From positions 391,001 to 455,000 of the forward strand of contig JBBPEB010000025.1 in the NCBI GenBank assembly GCA_039096225.1: a stretch of DNA of 64,000 nucleotides, in the 5' to 3' direction. The position numbers were made by a program, and so were the translations under genes. The stretch is from Blastocystis sp. Blastoise (lineage: Eukaryota; Sar; Bigyra; Opalinata; Blastocystidae). This document shows, in pieces, positions 38,001 to 56,870 of the stretch. The notes beneath the pieces are model-generated. The model worked only from the letters and a program-made list of their open reading frames with translations, searched no databases and had not been told where the DNA came from. Position 1 is the first letter of the stretch, and every line of letters starts with the position of its first letter.

Positions 38001-40223
38001 AAAGTTTATAGTCAATATAAATTATTATTAACTGAAAATGCTGATCCTACAGTTATTCCTTATGAATATTCTATTTCTGAAATATCTTTTTCATCTGTTG
38101 ATCTTTCTACTTTAATTATTCCACCATTTAATTTTGTTCAATCAGAATATATAGGTTATATTGGTAGTTATTTCCCTGAAGTTACTCCTTCAAGTGATTT
38201 ATTCTTAAATTATCGTATATCACCTGCTTTAGAACTTCCATTAGAACTCGACACTACTACTGGTTCTATTCGTGGTATTCCTATAACTCCTATGACTTCT
38301 ACACTTTATACTATAAAAGCAACAGATATATTAGGAAATGAACACGAAACTTCTATTCATATCTCCATTTCTTATTGTCAATCTCCATATATATTATTCA
38401 CGATTCTTATACATACTGCAGATACTGGTAATGAACAAGGATTTACATTATATGATAAAAATGATAATATTATTATACATAGAGAAAGTTTTGCTAATAA
38501 TCAAGATAATTATTTCCCTATATGTGCATTTGCTGATATATATACATTTACTGCTTTAGATACACGTTCTAATGGTTGGGATAGTGGTTATTTTAAAGTA
38601 CTTTTACAAGATAATACAGAGATTCTTCGTGGTTCTTTAGGTACTAGTGAAGGTGAGAGAAGTTTCCCTATAGCTGTTGGTTATGTTATTCCTCCTACTA
38701 CTACAGAATGGAAATATTTAAATCGTGGGTCTAGTGCTCCTTCTGAATGGAATACTATTTTCTACAATGATTATTCATGGAAAGAAGCTATGAGTGGTCG
38801 TTATGAAGCTGCTACGGGTACTACTCAATATTTTAGATATAAATTTACTATTGATTCTGTTGAAAAATATGCATCTGCTCTTTATTCTGTAACTACTAAA
38901 TATGGTGTTATTATCTATATAAATAGTCAAGAAGTATATAGATATAATATGCCTTCAGGACCTGTTACTTTTGATACTCCTTGTATTAATGAAAAAACTA
39001 CTTCTATTTCTGTAGGATCTGCTATACCTATAACCTTTGGTAATATATATAATGGTGCTAATGTAATGGCTGTTGAAATTCATCGTTCTTCTACTACTAC
39101 TTCTACTCTAATTGATTTTGATGCTCATTTACTTGTTACAGTAGATAAGAGTTATAGAATTATGGATGGTGTTGCTAGTATTGATTCTGAATTAGATATT
39201 CCACGAATTGATAGTTTATTTGATAATACTGAAGCTAGTATGTATATATCTATTTCTCCTCGTTGTTTGGGTGCTACACCTACTTGGACTTATAATAATG
39301 GAAAACAAGAATATATTTCTTCCTATAGTTTTGTTACAGGTAAAGATTGTAATACAAGACATCCTAGTGGTTGGAATATAGAAGGCTCAAATGATGGTAT
39401 TCATTGGAGTATATTACATAGAGTTTCAAATCATACTTATACAAAATATTCTATGACTTATTCTGCTGATTTCTTTAATAATAAAGTATTTAATGCTTAT
39501 AGATTCCATGTTACTGAATGTAATAGTAAACCTATATCTCCTTATTCTTTCTTTGAAGGTGATAAATGTATAGTTGATCAAGAATCTAAGAAACATGGTA
39601 TTCAATTAGGTGATTTAAGTTTCTATTCAAAACGTATAATAACATCATGTCAACCAGAAGAACAAGAAGATTGGACTGGTGCTTTAGAAAATGATTATTC
39701 ATATAAAGATTGTCCTATATATTATGAAGGTAGAATACAAGCTTTATGTACTAATGGAACTAAAGGTGAAATTGAAACTTATTGTACTGTTATGAAACCT
39801 ATAGATATTCAATATTCTTCAGAAAATATTACTATTTATCAAAATAAATATTTCGAATTAAAACCTAATGTTTTAGCTGCAGAATATATATGTACAACTA
39901 ATTCTACTATTCCTGAAGGTATTTTATTTGATAATTCTACTGGTATTATTTCAGGTACTGTTTCTACTTTATTTGATCGTAATATTATTACAGTCACATG
40001 TACAAATCTTGTTGGTTCTATATCTACTACTATATATTTAACTTCAATTGAAGATCCTTCTCTTCCTTTATGGGCTTGGATTATTATTGCTGTTATAATA
40101 ATAATAATTATTATTATTATTATTATTATTATTGTTTGTACTAAGAAATCCAAGAAGAATAGTAAACTTGTGAATAGAAAAACTACTACAAATAATGCTC
40201 CTAAACCTGAAAATAAAGTTTAA
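35045..40223 (+). CDS. Large type I surface protein with discoidin-like and Ig (He_PIG) modules
   Basis: Three exons (35045-35084, 35146-35472, 35707-40223) give about 1,628 residues. Exon 1 is almost exactly the signal peptide and ends in phase 1. Three kinds of module alternate. One type has a DSYGDGWG-like motif (also DTKTDGW and DTRSNGWD). Another is a F5/8C/discoidin-like segment with a WxIxGSxDGxHW pattern, seen three times. The third is a putative Ig domain with LPSGLVLNSETGSITG-type sequence, also three times. β-sandwich segments with a YRF/FRYKFTI motif lie between them. Near the C-terminus a helix of almost pure Ile spans the membrane, followed by a short Lys-rich tail. The layout suggests extracellular carbohydrate or surface binding. 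Domain limits are approximate. Confidence 0.8.
35495..35595 (+). repeat. Tandem TTTTTTATATAATA-type repeat in intron 2
   Basis: Six imperfect units of about 18 bp lie near the start of intron 2 (35473-35706) of the second surface-protein gene. Intron 2 of the giant surface-protein gene also carries a T-rich tandem repeat, though the units differ. Confidence 0.65.
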
Positions 40224-40719
40224 ATAGAAAATATATATTTATTTATTCATTTTTATACTTTGATATATTTTTTTCTTTCTTTAATAATTTCATTATTTTT
40301 GTTTTTATCTATTATTTATATTTTTGTCATTAATGTGTTTATGTTTTTTTATGTAAATGCATATATTCAACTATTTATTCATATGATATTTCATTTATTT
40401 TATTTTATCAATTCAATTATTTCTCAAACATAGTTCATTATTATTATTGTTTTGTTTATAGTGAAAATTATAAAATGTTTTATATACTAAATAAAAAAAC
40501 AAAACACTTGTAATCATAGCTATTATAAACTTAAATAGAATGCTAAAGAGTACAATACAAAAGTAAGATCTATAGTGGAAGAGAATTTAAATATAAAAAA
40601 AAAAGATCCATATATAGGCAAAATAAAAAAAGAGATAAAAATGTAGATATTATTTATAGTAAAAAATGGATTTATTATTAGTAATAATATTATAATTTGA
40701 ATAAGAATATAATTGTTGA
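40224..40719. other. Convergent intergenic region, no gene
   Basis: Tail-to-tail spacer between the second surface-protein gene and the transporter gene. It contains only A+T-rich sequence. Confidence 0.5.
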
Positions 40720-43113
<2,394 letters not shown>

Positions 43114-44311
43114 TGTATATTAAGCCTAAAAACAATCAAAATATACACACACAAAATGTCATTTATTATTTTTGTCATTTACTTATTGGAGGAAAAGTTC
43201 CACTTTTTAATATCTAAGAAAATAATTTTCACATTTTTCTTTTCTTCCATGATTTTCTAGGAGGGTTTTTTGTGTGATAATTATTTCTATTTATTTATTG
43301 AATGAAATTAGTTAGATTAGTCTGTAGGTCCTTTATGAGAAATGTAAAATCTATTCTATGTTGATCTGTTCTAATTCATTAATAGTCAAAATGATTATTT
43401 TGAAATGCTTATATGATCTTATGATATTATACGCACGGGTATATTGATAGCATAGTCTATTTTAGATTATAATATTCAGAGATGAAAAAAAAAGGAAAAA
43501 TATTGTTCATACAAATTTGTGGAGATATCTAATTAAGTAGAGACTTTAAGACTACTGCTACATGCTCATACTTATTTACAGCAACTGGTTTCAATGATAA
43601 GTGATAATCTTCTTCATAATAAGATAGAAATAATGCAAAGTGACTTTTTTGTTTTTGATTTTAATTGTTCATATACGATAATCTTGCTACAGTGTATTTC
43701 TAAAAACTTCTTATTTACTTAATACAACGATTACTTATGGTTTAATAGATTTCAATTAAATAAGCGATTGAATATTTTATTTACGAATAGTAAATGCATT
43801 ATAATAAGCAATTTTTATATATGTGAATTGACTAATATTTAGAAAATAGCAATAATTAAAGATTTGATTTAAAAGTTTCTTTTTATATAAGCTTTTAAAA
43901 TCCAGAATCGCACTTTACATACCATACAATGTATTCTCTATATAATAACAATTTGAATATGACAAAGAAAGTAAAGATAGGAAATGAAAATTGAAAACCG
44001 GGTCTTTGAGAAAAGAACGTTTTTTAATCAGTAGTTAATGGCATGTATAGATTTTGTGATCAGACTGAGTTTCAAATGTCTTAGGTATCTATAAATATAT
44101 AGTAGTAGGAGTATATGTCAATGAAATAAAAATGAAAAAATGAAATGTAAATTTTCCAAGTGAAATGGAGAATCCAATGAAAACACTTAAAAGTCTATTC
44201 AGATTATTTGATTGGTTTCTCTAATTTAGGAAGAACACTAGACAAAAAGGAAATTTATAAAAAATAAAGAAAATGATATTGAATATAATTCTTTTATTGA
44301 TCTAGTTAAAT
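43114..44311. other. Divergent promoter region
   Basis: No gene is supported in this 1.2-kb head-to-head spacer. A GATTGGTTT CCAAT-type box lies about 100 bp before the ATG at 44,312. Base composition is somewhat less A+T-rich than intergenic DNA elsewhere. Confidence 0.45.
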
Positions 44312-46612
44312 ATGAGTGATACAATAGAAAGTGAAGTTCCCTTAGTGTCTACTAAGGATAAGGCTAAGAATGATATAAAGTTACTTGGATTCTTTACTGC
44401 TTTAGCTGCCATTGTTAGTTTAATTATTGGTATTTCTGCTATGACAACATCTGTGCAAAAATACAATTCTGTAGTCATTGAGCCTGAAGGTGCTCAATGG
44501 AGTATACCTTATACCTTTGACTATCCTCTTACTCGTAACCTTACTGAGAATTTTGTCAATAAAACTGTTTCTTTTGATAACGATGGTGAACCATCTATTG
44601 GTGGAGGTATGTCTATTTACAAGGATGTTTATGTAGATAAACTTGCTGCAAAGCATCTTAAAGTTGCTCTTCATGGATCTAACGTTATTGTTGCTGCTTT
44701 TGATGGAACCATTCGTATTATGATTCTAAATGATAACGATAAAGTTGTTGAAACCAAAGATTTCTCCTTTACTGAATTCCCCAAAATATGTGATTTAGTT
44801 GAATTAAATAATAGAGTTGTTTTATTATTAGGTCAGAATACAATTCTTCCTTTAGTTGTAGAAGCTGTTCCAAACAATATTAACTTATTTTTTGGTCAAA
44901 GAACTTCCTTTGAAAATGAGCTTGATTCAACTCCTTATTTCGATACATTAGATGATAATAAATGTATAGTGATGAGTACTCGTGTAGATACAACTATTTA
45001 TGCTTCTTATGGTTGTGTTTCTGGAGATAAAACAAATACAAAAATTACTCTTCATTCTACTGTTAAGATAGCAGAGGGATTCTTGTACCATGGTGTTGCT
45101 GGTATGCTATTTTTTATATATTTTTTGTTATTTTATATTCTTTTATTGTTTTGTTTAATTTATATACTATATATGTAAATATATTTATTTTTTTAATTTT
45201 TACTAAAAAAATTATATATATATACATATATATAGGTATGAGTTCATCTCGTGCTATTATTGGTTATAGTGGTAGTACTACTCCTCTTGAAGGAATAGAT
45301 CCTTTACATTTCACTTTAGGGAAGATTGTGAATAACACTATATCAAAAGGATTTAATACTTATAATTATGTATATCATGGAGCTAAAGGATCTTTTGATT
45401 TTGATAAGTATTTTTATATTTATTATATTTTTTATTTATTTATTATATTTATTATATTTTTTATTTATTATATTTATTATATTTATATATTCATTTATTT
45501 ATTAACCATGTTTTAATATTTATTAAAAATATATTATTGATAATAAAAAATCTTAATATATATATATATATAGTATTGATTCAGAAATAGCAATAATAAC
45601 ATTTGTAGATAGTGAGAGTGTAAATGGTTTAGTTTGTTTAATGTTACGTTATGATATTCAAACAGATAATGTTGCTTTTGGTTCTTTCTTTGATATTCAG
45701 GATGGAGGTGCTTCAGGAAGACAACCTGACGGAGATTATCAATTTGTTGATATTCGTATACTCTCTGATACACGTTTTGGAGTATATTATTATATATATT
45801 ATAATAATATTTTTTGTAATAATATCATTTTATTATGAATATACTATAAAATATATTCTGTAGGTTTTCTATTCTAACTTTATTAATGGTGGTGCCATGT
45901 GCTTTATCATGTGCGAAATCACACCTGCACGTGATATTATCCAATTAGGACCTGAATATATTTTATCGAAAGCTGTTCCTAATACTGTATATATACATAA
46001 TTTTAATTTTTTTTTTTTTTATTTAATCTATTCTTTAAAAAAAGAATTTGAAGTAATTCATTTATATATATATGTATATATATATAGAAAACGGATTATT
46101 ATTATTCTGCTCAAGTGTATTCTACGGACAAACGTTTCTATTTAGTAGACTCACTTATTGCTTCTACTGTATATATATATATATATATATATTTAAAGAT
46201 AATATCTTATATATATATAATTATATTATAATTATTATATTTTATATTTTTTTCTTTACATAAAATAGTATTTATTCCATATATATAGAAATCTTCGTTT
46301 AATCTTCATATAGGTGAAGTGATGTCAAATCCTATAGGTATAGTTACAGAACAAACCGATAAATATCTTAGTATTGGTATAGCTGGTATTTGGACTATTC
46401 CTGAATCTTATGAAGATTTAATTCCTGGTCGTTATTATTATACTAATACTTATGGTCTTATTGTTCCTGGTGAATATTTTGGTACTACAGATATTAATGG
46501 AATTTCAACCTATATTGATAGTCATAATCAATTACTTAGTAATAATAACAGAATTGGTTATGCTGTATCTGCTAGAGGATTATATATTGAATCAAAAGAA
46601 TCACTTAATTAA
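44312..46612 (+). CDS. Signal-anchor membrane protein with propeller-like ectodomain
   Basis: Six exons (44312-45101, 45236-45407, 45574-45781, 45864-45986, 46088-46168, 46289-46612) give 565 residues. A short charged N-terminus precedes one transmembrane segment at about residues 25-47 (LLGFFTALAAIVSLIIGISAM), so a type II topology is likely. The ectodomain is made of β-strand-like repeats (for example VIVAAFDGTIRIMIL and FYLVDSLIAST) reminiscent of a β-propeller. The C-terminus has a LIPGRYYYTNTYGLIVPG segment, then a GYAVSARGLYIE ending. PGxxYY-type tails of this sort occur after repeats in some protist and phage collar-like proteins; this is a memory-based resemblance. Exon 5 is read in the frame giving KTDYYYSAQV because both flanking introns are then phase 0. 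The function is unknown. Confidence 0.7.
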
Positions 46613-47094
46613 TTTAAGTGTTTTTTTATGGTTTATTGTTTATTAGCATAATTCGTATCTCTGTTTATCTAGGAGAACATTATCATTTATTTTATTATCT
46701 GCTTTATATTGTATAAATAAACATTTTACAAATCACTTTTTAATGTTAGTTATATTTTCTTACATGCTTTGTTTTTGTTTAAAATCATAGAATGATTTTG
46801 TGAATGGACATTAATTCTATAACTTTTATAAACATAATTTCTTTAACATTAATAGTTACATAAATAATTATTTTGATTACATAAATGATAAATATAAAAA
46901 CAATGTAATATAGATAACATAATTATTTACTTTTTCAATTATAAAGAACAATGACTTTAGAATATATATATATATATATAGGAGACATGAGATAAAGAGA
47001 TTATATATACACATAAAAAGATATACACCTTTAAAAAAGGAATAACTTAATGAAGAAAGAATATAATAAAGAAAGTAATAATTTATTATATCCT
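46613..47094. other. Convergent intergenic region, no gene
   Basis: Spacer between two tail-to-tail genes. It holds A+T-rich sequence with a TA run near 46,960 and nothing else recognisable. Confidence 0.45.
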
Positions 47095-48473
47095 TTAAAT
47101 AGTACTGGCTTTAACAGCGTCATACAGTAATTGAAGCTTACATAAATATTCAATTTGTCCCATAATCTTATCATATTCTATATATATAAATATATATACA
47201 TATAAAAAGATAGCATTTGAAGAAAATAAAATGAAGAAAAAATAAGTATAGAATATATATATATATATAAGCATATATACATAAACAAAAGAATATACTG
47301 TTGTAACTACGAACATTACATTTGCAGATATTTCTTAATAACTTACAATATTTTAAACAAAACATAGCAAAAATTAGGCCACATAAAATAAATGCGAGGT
47401 ATAGTATGCTATTAACATATGTATCTGTAAAATCATGGTTTATATAAAAATAAATACCATATCCTATACCACCAATACTCATAACAAAAAGTATTAAGTG
47501 GAAGATATAAGCTTAAATCAAAAGTGAAGGATAATTTTAATATATACAAAGAGAGATTTATAATATATATATGTATAATAATCATAAATAATAGATTTTT
47601 ATTGAATATATATAATTCTAAAGGATATAATAAGAAAGATCCAATAATTATAGTACTTAACACTTATCATAACTAGAAGAGCAAGTATTATATAAACGGA
47701 TATACAAATCCAAATTATTGTATTACTAAAGTAAAACATAGTAATAATAACACCGATAACAATAAGGAACATCTATATAATCATATGTATTTATATGTTA
47801 TTGGAATATTATAAAGAATACAATGTTCAACATATATATCTATAAATGTATATATATACACTAAAAATTAAAGGAAAAAGACACAATGATTCTATTGAGA
47901 TTCGTAATGGAATATATTTTTTCCAAACATTATATAAAGTACTATCACAAGCAGCTTCAATAAACTATATATGTATATATATACAGAATCTTGAGGATAC
48001 ATACTTGATCGATTGTTCTATAGATTATAATATATACATAATAATAATAATAATATATAAAATAATAAATATAATAAATATAATAATAATAATAATAATA
48101 ATAATATATAAAATAATAAATATAATAAATATAATAATAATAAATCTATTAATAATAATAATAATAAATATAATAATAAATGTAATAATAATATAGCATA
48201 ATAATAATATAAGCATAATAAATAGCCCAATAATATATACTGTCCAGATCTATAATATTGGTAGGCGTCATATATTATCGAAGTGAATAGGTTTAGAAGA
48301 TCTTTCTTTGAAGTTAAAAACAAGGGATTCAACAGCATTGTTCACGACTCTAGGCCTAGTAGCAGCAGCTTTAGCAACTCTATATATATTGATCATATAT
48401 TCTTAAATACATTAAAAAATAATAAATAAATAATAAAATACGATTGTTGAGGATCGTTTTGATTGTCAGTCAT
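47095..48473 (-). CDS. Probable multi-exon membrane protein, model incomplete
   Basis: Several coding-looking exons lie on the minus strand but I could not join all of them. The proposed start is an ATG at 48473 (MTDNQNDPQQ), then an exon around 48,370-48,290 (VAKAAATRPRVVNNAVESL). Another piece near 47,965-47,860 reads FIEAACDSTLYNVWKKYIPL. Hydrophobic exons follow near 47,770-47,660 (MFLIVIGVIITMFYF) and 47,500-47,300 (MSIGGIGYGIYFY). The terminal exon reads MGQIEYLCKLQLL and stops at 47095. Together they suggest about four membrane spans. The exon near 48,300 meets a TGA unless an unseen or non-canonical intron starts before it. A further exon may lie upstream near 48,755. I do not recognise the family. 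Confidence 0.4.
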
Positions 48474-49329
48474 AATATAAGCTAGTTAAGATTTATTCAT
48501 TTTAATGAAAAGAAAATAATATACTGTCATTACTACCGTTATCTGCTTCAGGTCTAAATAAAATGTGAATTATAAAAAAAAAAGAGCAAAGTGATATACG
48601 GGTTTGCATAAGGAAATGTTGAATTTGGTTCTGGTATAGACTAAGAAGCAGTACTAGGAGGAGCAACAACGTTGTATGTTAAATTATTGTTTCTAATTTT
48701 TTAAATATTTATTGAAAACGTAGTTTACATACTGAGAAATACTTAATGGATTCATAATTTATAGAATATATATATATATGATCAATAATTAAAATATAAA
48801 AGAAATAAAGGAATGACGAATTTAATCTTTTCCAAGATTATATAGAGAAACACGTCGTTTTTGTGGAATACAAAAAGGAAATTGTCCAATAGAGAAAAAA
48901 TACAGCTTTAAAGAATTTATCAAACTAGTGGTCGTCTCAAGCTGAATTTTGTGGTTTTCTTCAGGTCAAGGTTCACGAGGAAGACTTTAATAAGAAATAA
49001 ATTTCCTAAAAGACCTAGTTTTAAGGGTATTTCTAACGCCTCAAGGTGTAAGATAAAAATTATCTGGGATAGGTTACCTATCTTGGGTGGACTATGGACA
49101 ATTTCAAACTTATATATGAAACTACATTGTATTCATATATCACGAAATCACTTTAAACATTCATAACGTATCTCAAGAAGAATATTGAAAAATAAATAAT
49201 TTTGAAAAAAAACACGGTTATTTTACAATTCACTACTTGAAAAACAACATATTCGCAAATCTTCTTAAAATTTCTTCTTTTCTTCCCAAGTTGCTTTTAA
49301 GAAGTTTTAATACTTTAAAAACCTTTTTT
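48474..49329. other. Divergent intergenic region with unusually mixed composition
   Basis: A less A+T-rich stretch (48,820-49,150) includes an open frame at 48,951-49,166 without an ATG start or recognisable domain. A possible extra minus-strand exon near 48,755 begins MNPLSIS but leads to a TAG. The remainder is the MYG1 promoter region. Confidence 0.4.
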
Positions 49330-50610
49330 ATGTATACTAGTAAAAGAGTTAAAATGGAATCAAAGCCTTTCTGTATATTCCCTGAATATGTTCTCAAACA
49401 ACATGAATTCGTCTCAACTATTGATGTTTCAAGTAATCTCAATGAAGATGTGAAACAAATCGCTACTCATGATGGTACTTTCCATTGTGACGAAGCTTTA
49501 GCTACTTCTCTTTTAAAGTTTCTTCCTGAATTTAAGGATCATTCAATTTTAAGAACTCGTAATATGTCATTCATTGAGAAATCTGATATTGTTGTGGATG
49601 TGGGTAGTATTTACAATCATAATGAAAAACGTTATGATCATCATCAACAAGGTTTTGATGAGACTTTTGACAGTAACCATAAGACCCGTCTTAGTTCTGC
49701 TGGATTAATATATATATATATTTTTTTATTATTATTAGTCATGTTTTTATTTAATATTTGTTAATAAATATATATATATTCATTTAGATATAAACATTAT
49801 GGTCAAAGAATTATTAAAACACTATTTCCCTCTCTTTCTGAACATCAATTAAAAATGACTTATAATAAAATATATATATATATTGCTTTGTTTTAATACT
49901 TTTTTTTTAATGTTTTTTTTAATAATATATTTATCTTATTAATTAATAGAATTCTTACATAATTTATATAAATATAGATATATGATTCTTTTGTAGAAGC
50001 TGTTGATGGTATAGATAACGGTATAGTTGCTGTAGAAGGTAAAAGTAATTATTCACTTAATACTGATTTAGCCTCCAGAATCAGTCATTTTAATCCAAGC
50101 TGGATTGAAACTGAATCAGTATTTATATATATAGTTTTTATTTATATTTTTATATTTTTATTTTTATTTTTATTCTTATTTTTATTTTTATTTTTATTTT
50201 TATTTATTTTTATTTTTATTTTTATTTTTATTTTTATTTTTATTTTTATTTTTATTTTTATTTTTATTTTTATTTTTATTTTTTTTTTTATTTTTATTTT
50301 TATTTTTATATTTATATTTATATTTTTATTTATATTCATTATATTTATATTTTAATTTATATATTTCTCTATAAATAAAAAATATTACTACAATATATAT
50401 ATATAGAAAGATTATTCGAATGATCGTTTTAAGTGTGCTATGGCCTTAGCTTCAGGAGAATTCTTAGAAGCATTACATAGTTATATTGAAATACGTCTTC
50501 CTGCAAGATCTATTGTCGAAAGTGTATAGTTTATATTATATTATTATTTTATATATGTATTCAAAGAATTATATAGATATATTGAATTTGATAATATATT
50601 TTTTAATATA

Positions 50611-50678
<68 letters not shown>

Positions 50679-51388
50679 GTGTTTAGATCAAGCTGAAGCC
50701 GTACACCCTTCTAAATCTATTCTGAAATTGTCTGAAAAGTGTCCTTGGAAGGAGCATCTGTATAGTATAGAAAGAGAAAGAGGTATATTTGGACAAACAT
50801 TATTTGTTCTCTCTCCTGATAATGATCAATGGTATATATATATTTATATATTTATTATTATATACACTTTATTTTATATTTAATTATATATATTTTATTA
50901 TATACACTTTATTTTATATATTTTATTATATACACTTTATTTTATATATATTATTTTATATATATTATTATATATGTTTTATTATATATATTTATTATAT
51001 ATCTCATAATCTATCTATATAGGCGTATTATTTGTGTAAATAAAAGTAGTGATACATTTGAACTCCGTAAATCTCTTCATCCTGATTGGTGTGCTTTAAG
51101 AGATGACGCACTATGCGTCAAGAGTGGTATTCCTGGATGTACTTTTGTTCATATCCTCTTTTTATTATATATATATGTAGATATATATTTTTATAATCAA
51201 CTATTCTTTAACAACAGATATTATTTATTTACCATTATTATACCATGAATAACTCTTATATTTCAAAATCTCTATTTCATCTTTTTCCCTTAATATATCT
51301 TTCACATCGCAACGGTTTTACAGGTGGTAATAAAACTTACGAAGGTGCTCTAGAAATGGCAATCAAATCTTTAGAATATCAATCGTAA
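49330..51388 (+). CDS. MYG1: MYG1 family 3'-5' exonuclease
   Basis: Seven exons (49330-49709, 49788-49869, 49978-50118, 50407-50523, 50680-50831, 51023-51150, 51306-51388) give 360 residues, matching the family. The DHH-like metal-binding signatures are present: THDGTFHCDEAL near residue 48, VVDVGS and YDHHQQGF after it. Later family blocks are AVDGIDNG, CPWKEHLY and SGIPGC followed by GFTGG. MYG1 degrades RNA in nucleolus and mitochondria. The ATG at 49330 is the first in frame; a possible leader upstream would need a non-ATG start. Three of six introns are unusual. Intron 6 is an AT-AC intron with U12-type signals. Introns 1 and 2 appear to start with ATATAT rather than GT, yet the conserved protein is recovered exactly only with these junctions. 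Confidence 0.85.
50147..50312. repeat. TTTTTA hexanucleotide repeat in MYG1 intron 3
   Basis: About 27 units of TTTTTA with small variations fill most of the intron between exons 3 and 4. The opposite strand is open as a Lys/Ile run with no meaning. Confidence 0.85.
50617..50672. repeat. TTA trinucleotide repeat in MYG1 intron 4
   Basis: About 18 TTA units lie close to the acceptor of intron 4, ending in TATATATAG. Confidence 0.85.
51151..51305 (+). other. U12-type AT-AC intron in MYG1
   Basis: The 155-bp intron starts ATATCCTC, close to the U12 donor consensus ATATCCTT, and ends CTTTCAC. A TTCCCTTAAT branch-site-like sequence lies 12-13 bases before the end, the spacing expected for the minor spliceosome. 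Splicing here joins GTT-C to AT-CGC and restores the conserved FVH...GFTGG region in frame. No GT-AG alternative does this. Confidence 0.85.
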
Positions 51389-51807
51389 ACATTTTTTTTT
51401 CATCACTGATCTACTTTATGATTCTAAATCTTCTATTTTTTTTTCATTTCATTAAACTAAACTACTTCTGTTCCTCAACTAAAATGTTTCATGATGTTTT
51501 AAGCCATTAAAACAATTTAAATCATTATTTTAAATGAATATTTCCTGAAAAAGAAATAATAAAATATCCCTCATTTTTAAGAAATGACAGTTGAAATTAT
51601 TTCATTTTTAGCAATAAATCAATCAAATAATTACGATTATTTCCATCACTTCTTTATTGTTTGCTTTGCAGCCTATAGATCAGTAGATCGATCAATTCCT
51701 TGATATATCTGTTGATATATAATGAGTATATTATATAGAAAAATTTTTATCGATCAATAATAGACCAGAAATATGAAACATTCATTCCACTTCCTCTTTT
51801 ACCTGGA
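51389..51807. other. Intergenic, promoter of dsRBD gene
   Basis: A 419-bp head-to-tail spacer. An earlier ATG frame (51,773) runs into the first intron and lacks similarity to the dsRBD, so the start was set at 51,808. Nothing else is visible. Confidence 0.5.
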
Positions 51808-55475
<3,668 letters not shown>

Positions 55476-56009
55476 TAATATTTATTTATTATTGTCTATT
55501 ATATCTATTTTTATTTTTTTTTTTATATAGTTTTTGTTATTTGTAAATTTATCATATCTAATAAGCATTCAATATCCTTTTATAATTATAATTTTATTTC
55601 CTTGTTTTTATCTTATCATGAATCATTATCTATTCTTTTTTTTAATAATAATAATTATTTACTTTTTATATTTATTTCCTGGGCTTATCTTATCTAATCA
55701 TTATCCTTATATTATATACATATATATATTATAATTTTTATATTTATTTATCAATATTTAATTTATGATTTTCAACTGTTTTTAATTATCATTCCATATA
55801 TATTATTTGTGTATATATCATAAATCGATAAACATGTTTATATACATCTTCTATTAATCTATACTATATCCTATAATATATTTGTTTGATATATATAGAT
55901 CTCTTATAAGAGTACATCAGTATTTCTATCAGTTTCTGATATATATTTATTTCATATTTAATTTGATTTTTTTTAACTCTTGATTATTAATGATTTTTAT
56001 GATTTTTAA

Positions 56010-56195
56010 CGCTTTTATATGTTATTTTTTTAATTCTTTTATATGTTATATATATTTTTAATTCTTTTGTATATTATATATATTTTTTAATTCTTTTATA
56101 TATTATATATTTTTTTAATTCTCTTATATATTATATATTTTTTTAATTCTCTTATATTATATATTTTTTAATTCTCTTATATATTATATTTATTA
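56010..56195. repeat. Tandem repeat, about 30-bp unit
   Basis: Successive imperfect copies of a TTTTTAATTCTTTTATATATTA unit with length changes in the TA part. It lies downstream of the dsRBD gene and outside any coding region. Confidence 0.7.
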
Positions 56196-56862
56196 ATAAC
56201 TCTTTCCTCGTTTTTGTTTTATATCATTTTTTATCATTTATTTGTGACTCATCTACTTTATATATATCTATTTATATTTTTTATTTGTAAATCTAATTAA
56301 CTATATCTACTTTATTGTTTAATTATATAAATATTGGTTTGGTTTCTTACAAAGAAATGAATTATTCTTCTTATTCACTGGATTTTTATAATTTAATAAT
56401 TCAAACGATTTATATATCTATGTGAAGAACAGGAGTTTTCTTTGTACCAATTAAAAATAAGATATTCATTTTAAAAATGAGTATTTCTGATAATAATATC
56501 ATTATAATAATTCAATTACTTTATTTATAACAATTATACTTTTATATATCATTTTTACAATAAAAAAAGCAAATGTTAGTATTAAAAAATGAGACATTTC
56601 ATTATTTGACTACATTACTGAAGAAAATTATGACAATTATGATTGATTTTTTTGTTTAAATGTGTGTCATCTATGATTCATACTTTGTAAAGAAAATGAA
56701 GAATGTTTAAATATTTCGAAAGCATGAGTCAGTCTACACTGAAATGGTATTAAGTCGTCACTTCGACAAATATAAAAAAACAATTGTGATTCTTATGTTG
56801 TCATTGATGACACATACTTTAATCTGAGGATAAGCCAATTAAAATTGAGATAGCTACTCTAT

Positions 56863-56870
56863 AATGACGC
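56863..56870 (+). promoter_or_regulatory. AATGACGC promoter word
   Basis: Located about 205 bp before the legumain ATG. A GCCAATTAAAATTG stretch lies 18 bp upstream and a GATCCAATAAAA box about 65 bp downstream. The spacing resembles that at the two surface-protein genes. Confidence 0.3.

Noticed and set aside
48951-49166. Basic 71-codon frame in the MYG1 upstream region
   Set aside because: It starts with GTG, has no recognisable domain, and no neighbouring exon could be joined. The mixed composition is noted but not enough for a gene.
50142-50339. Lys/Ile repeat protein on the minus strand
   Set aside because: It is the complement of the TTTTTA repeat in MYG1 intron 3.
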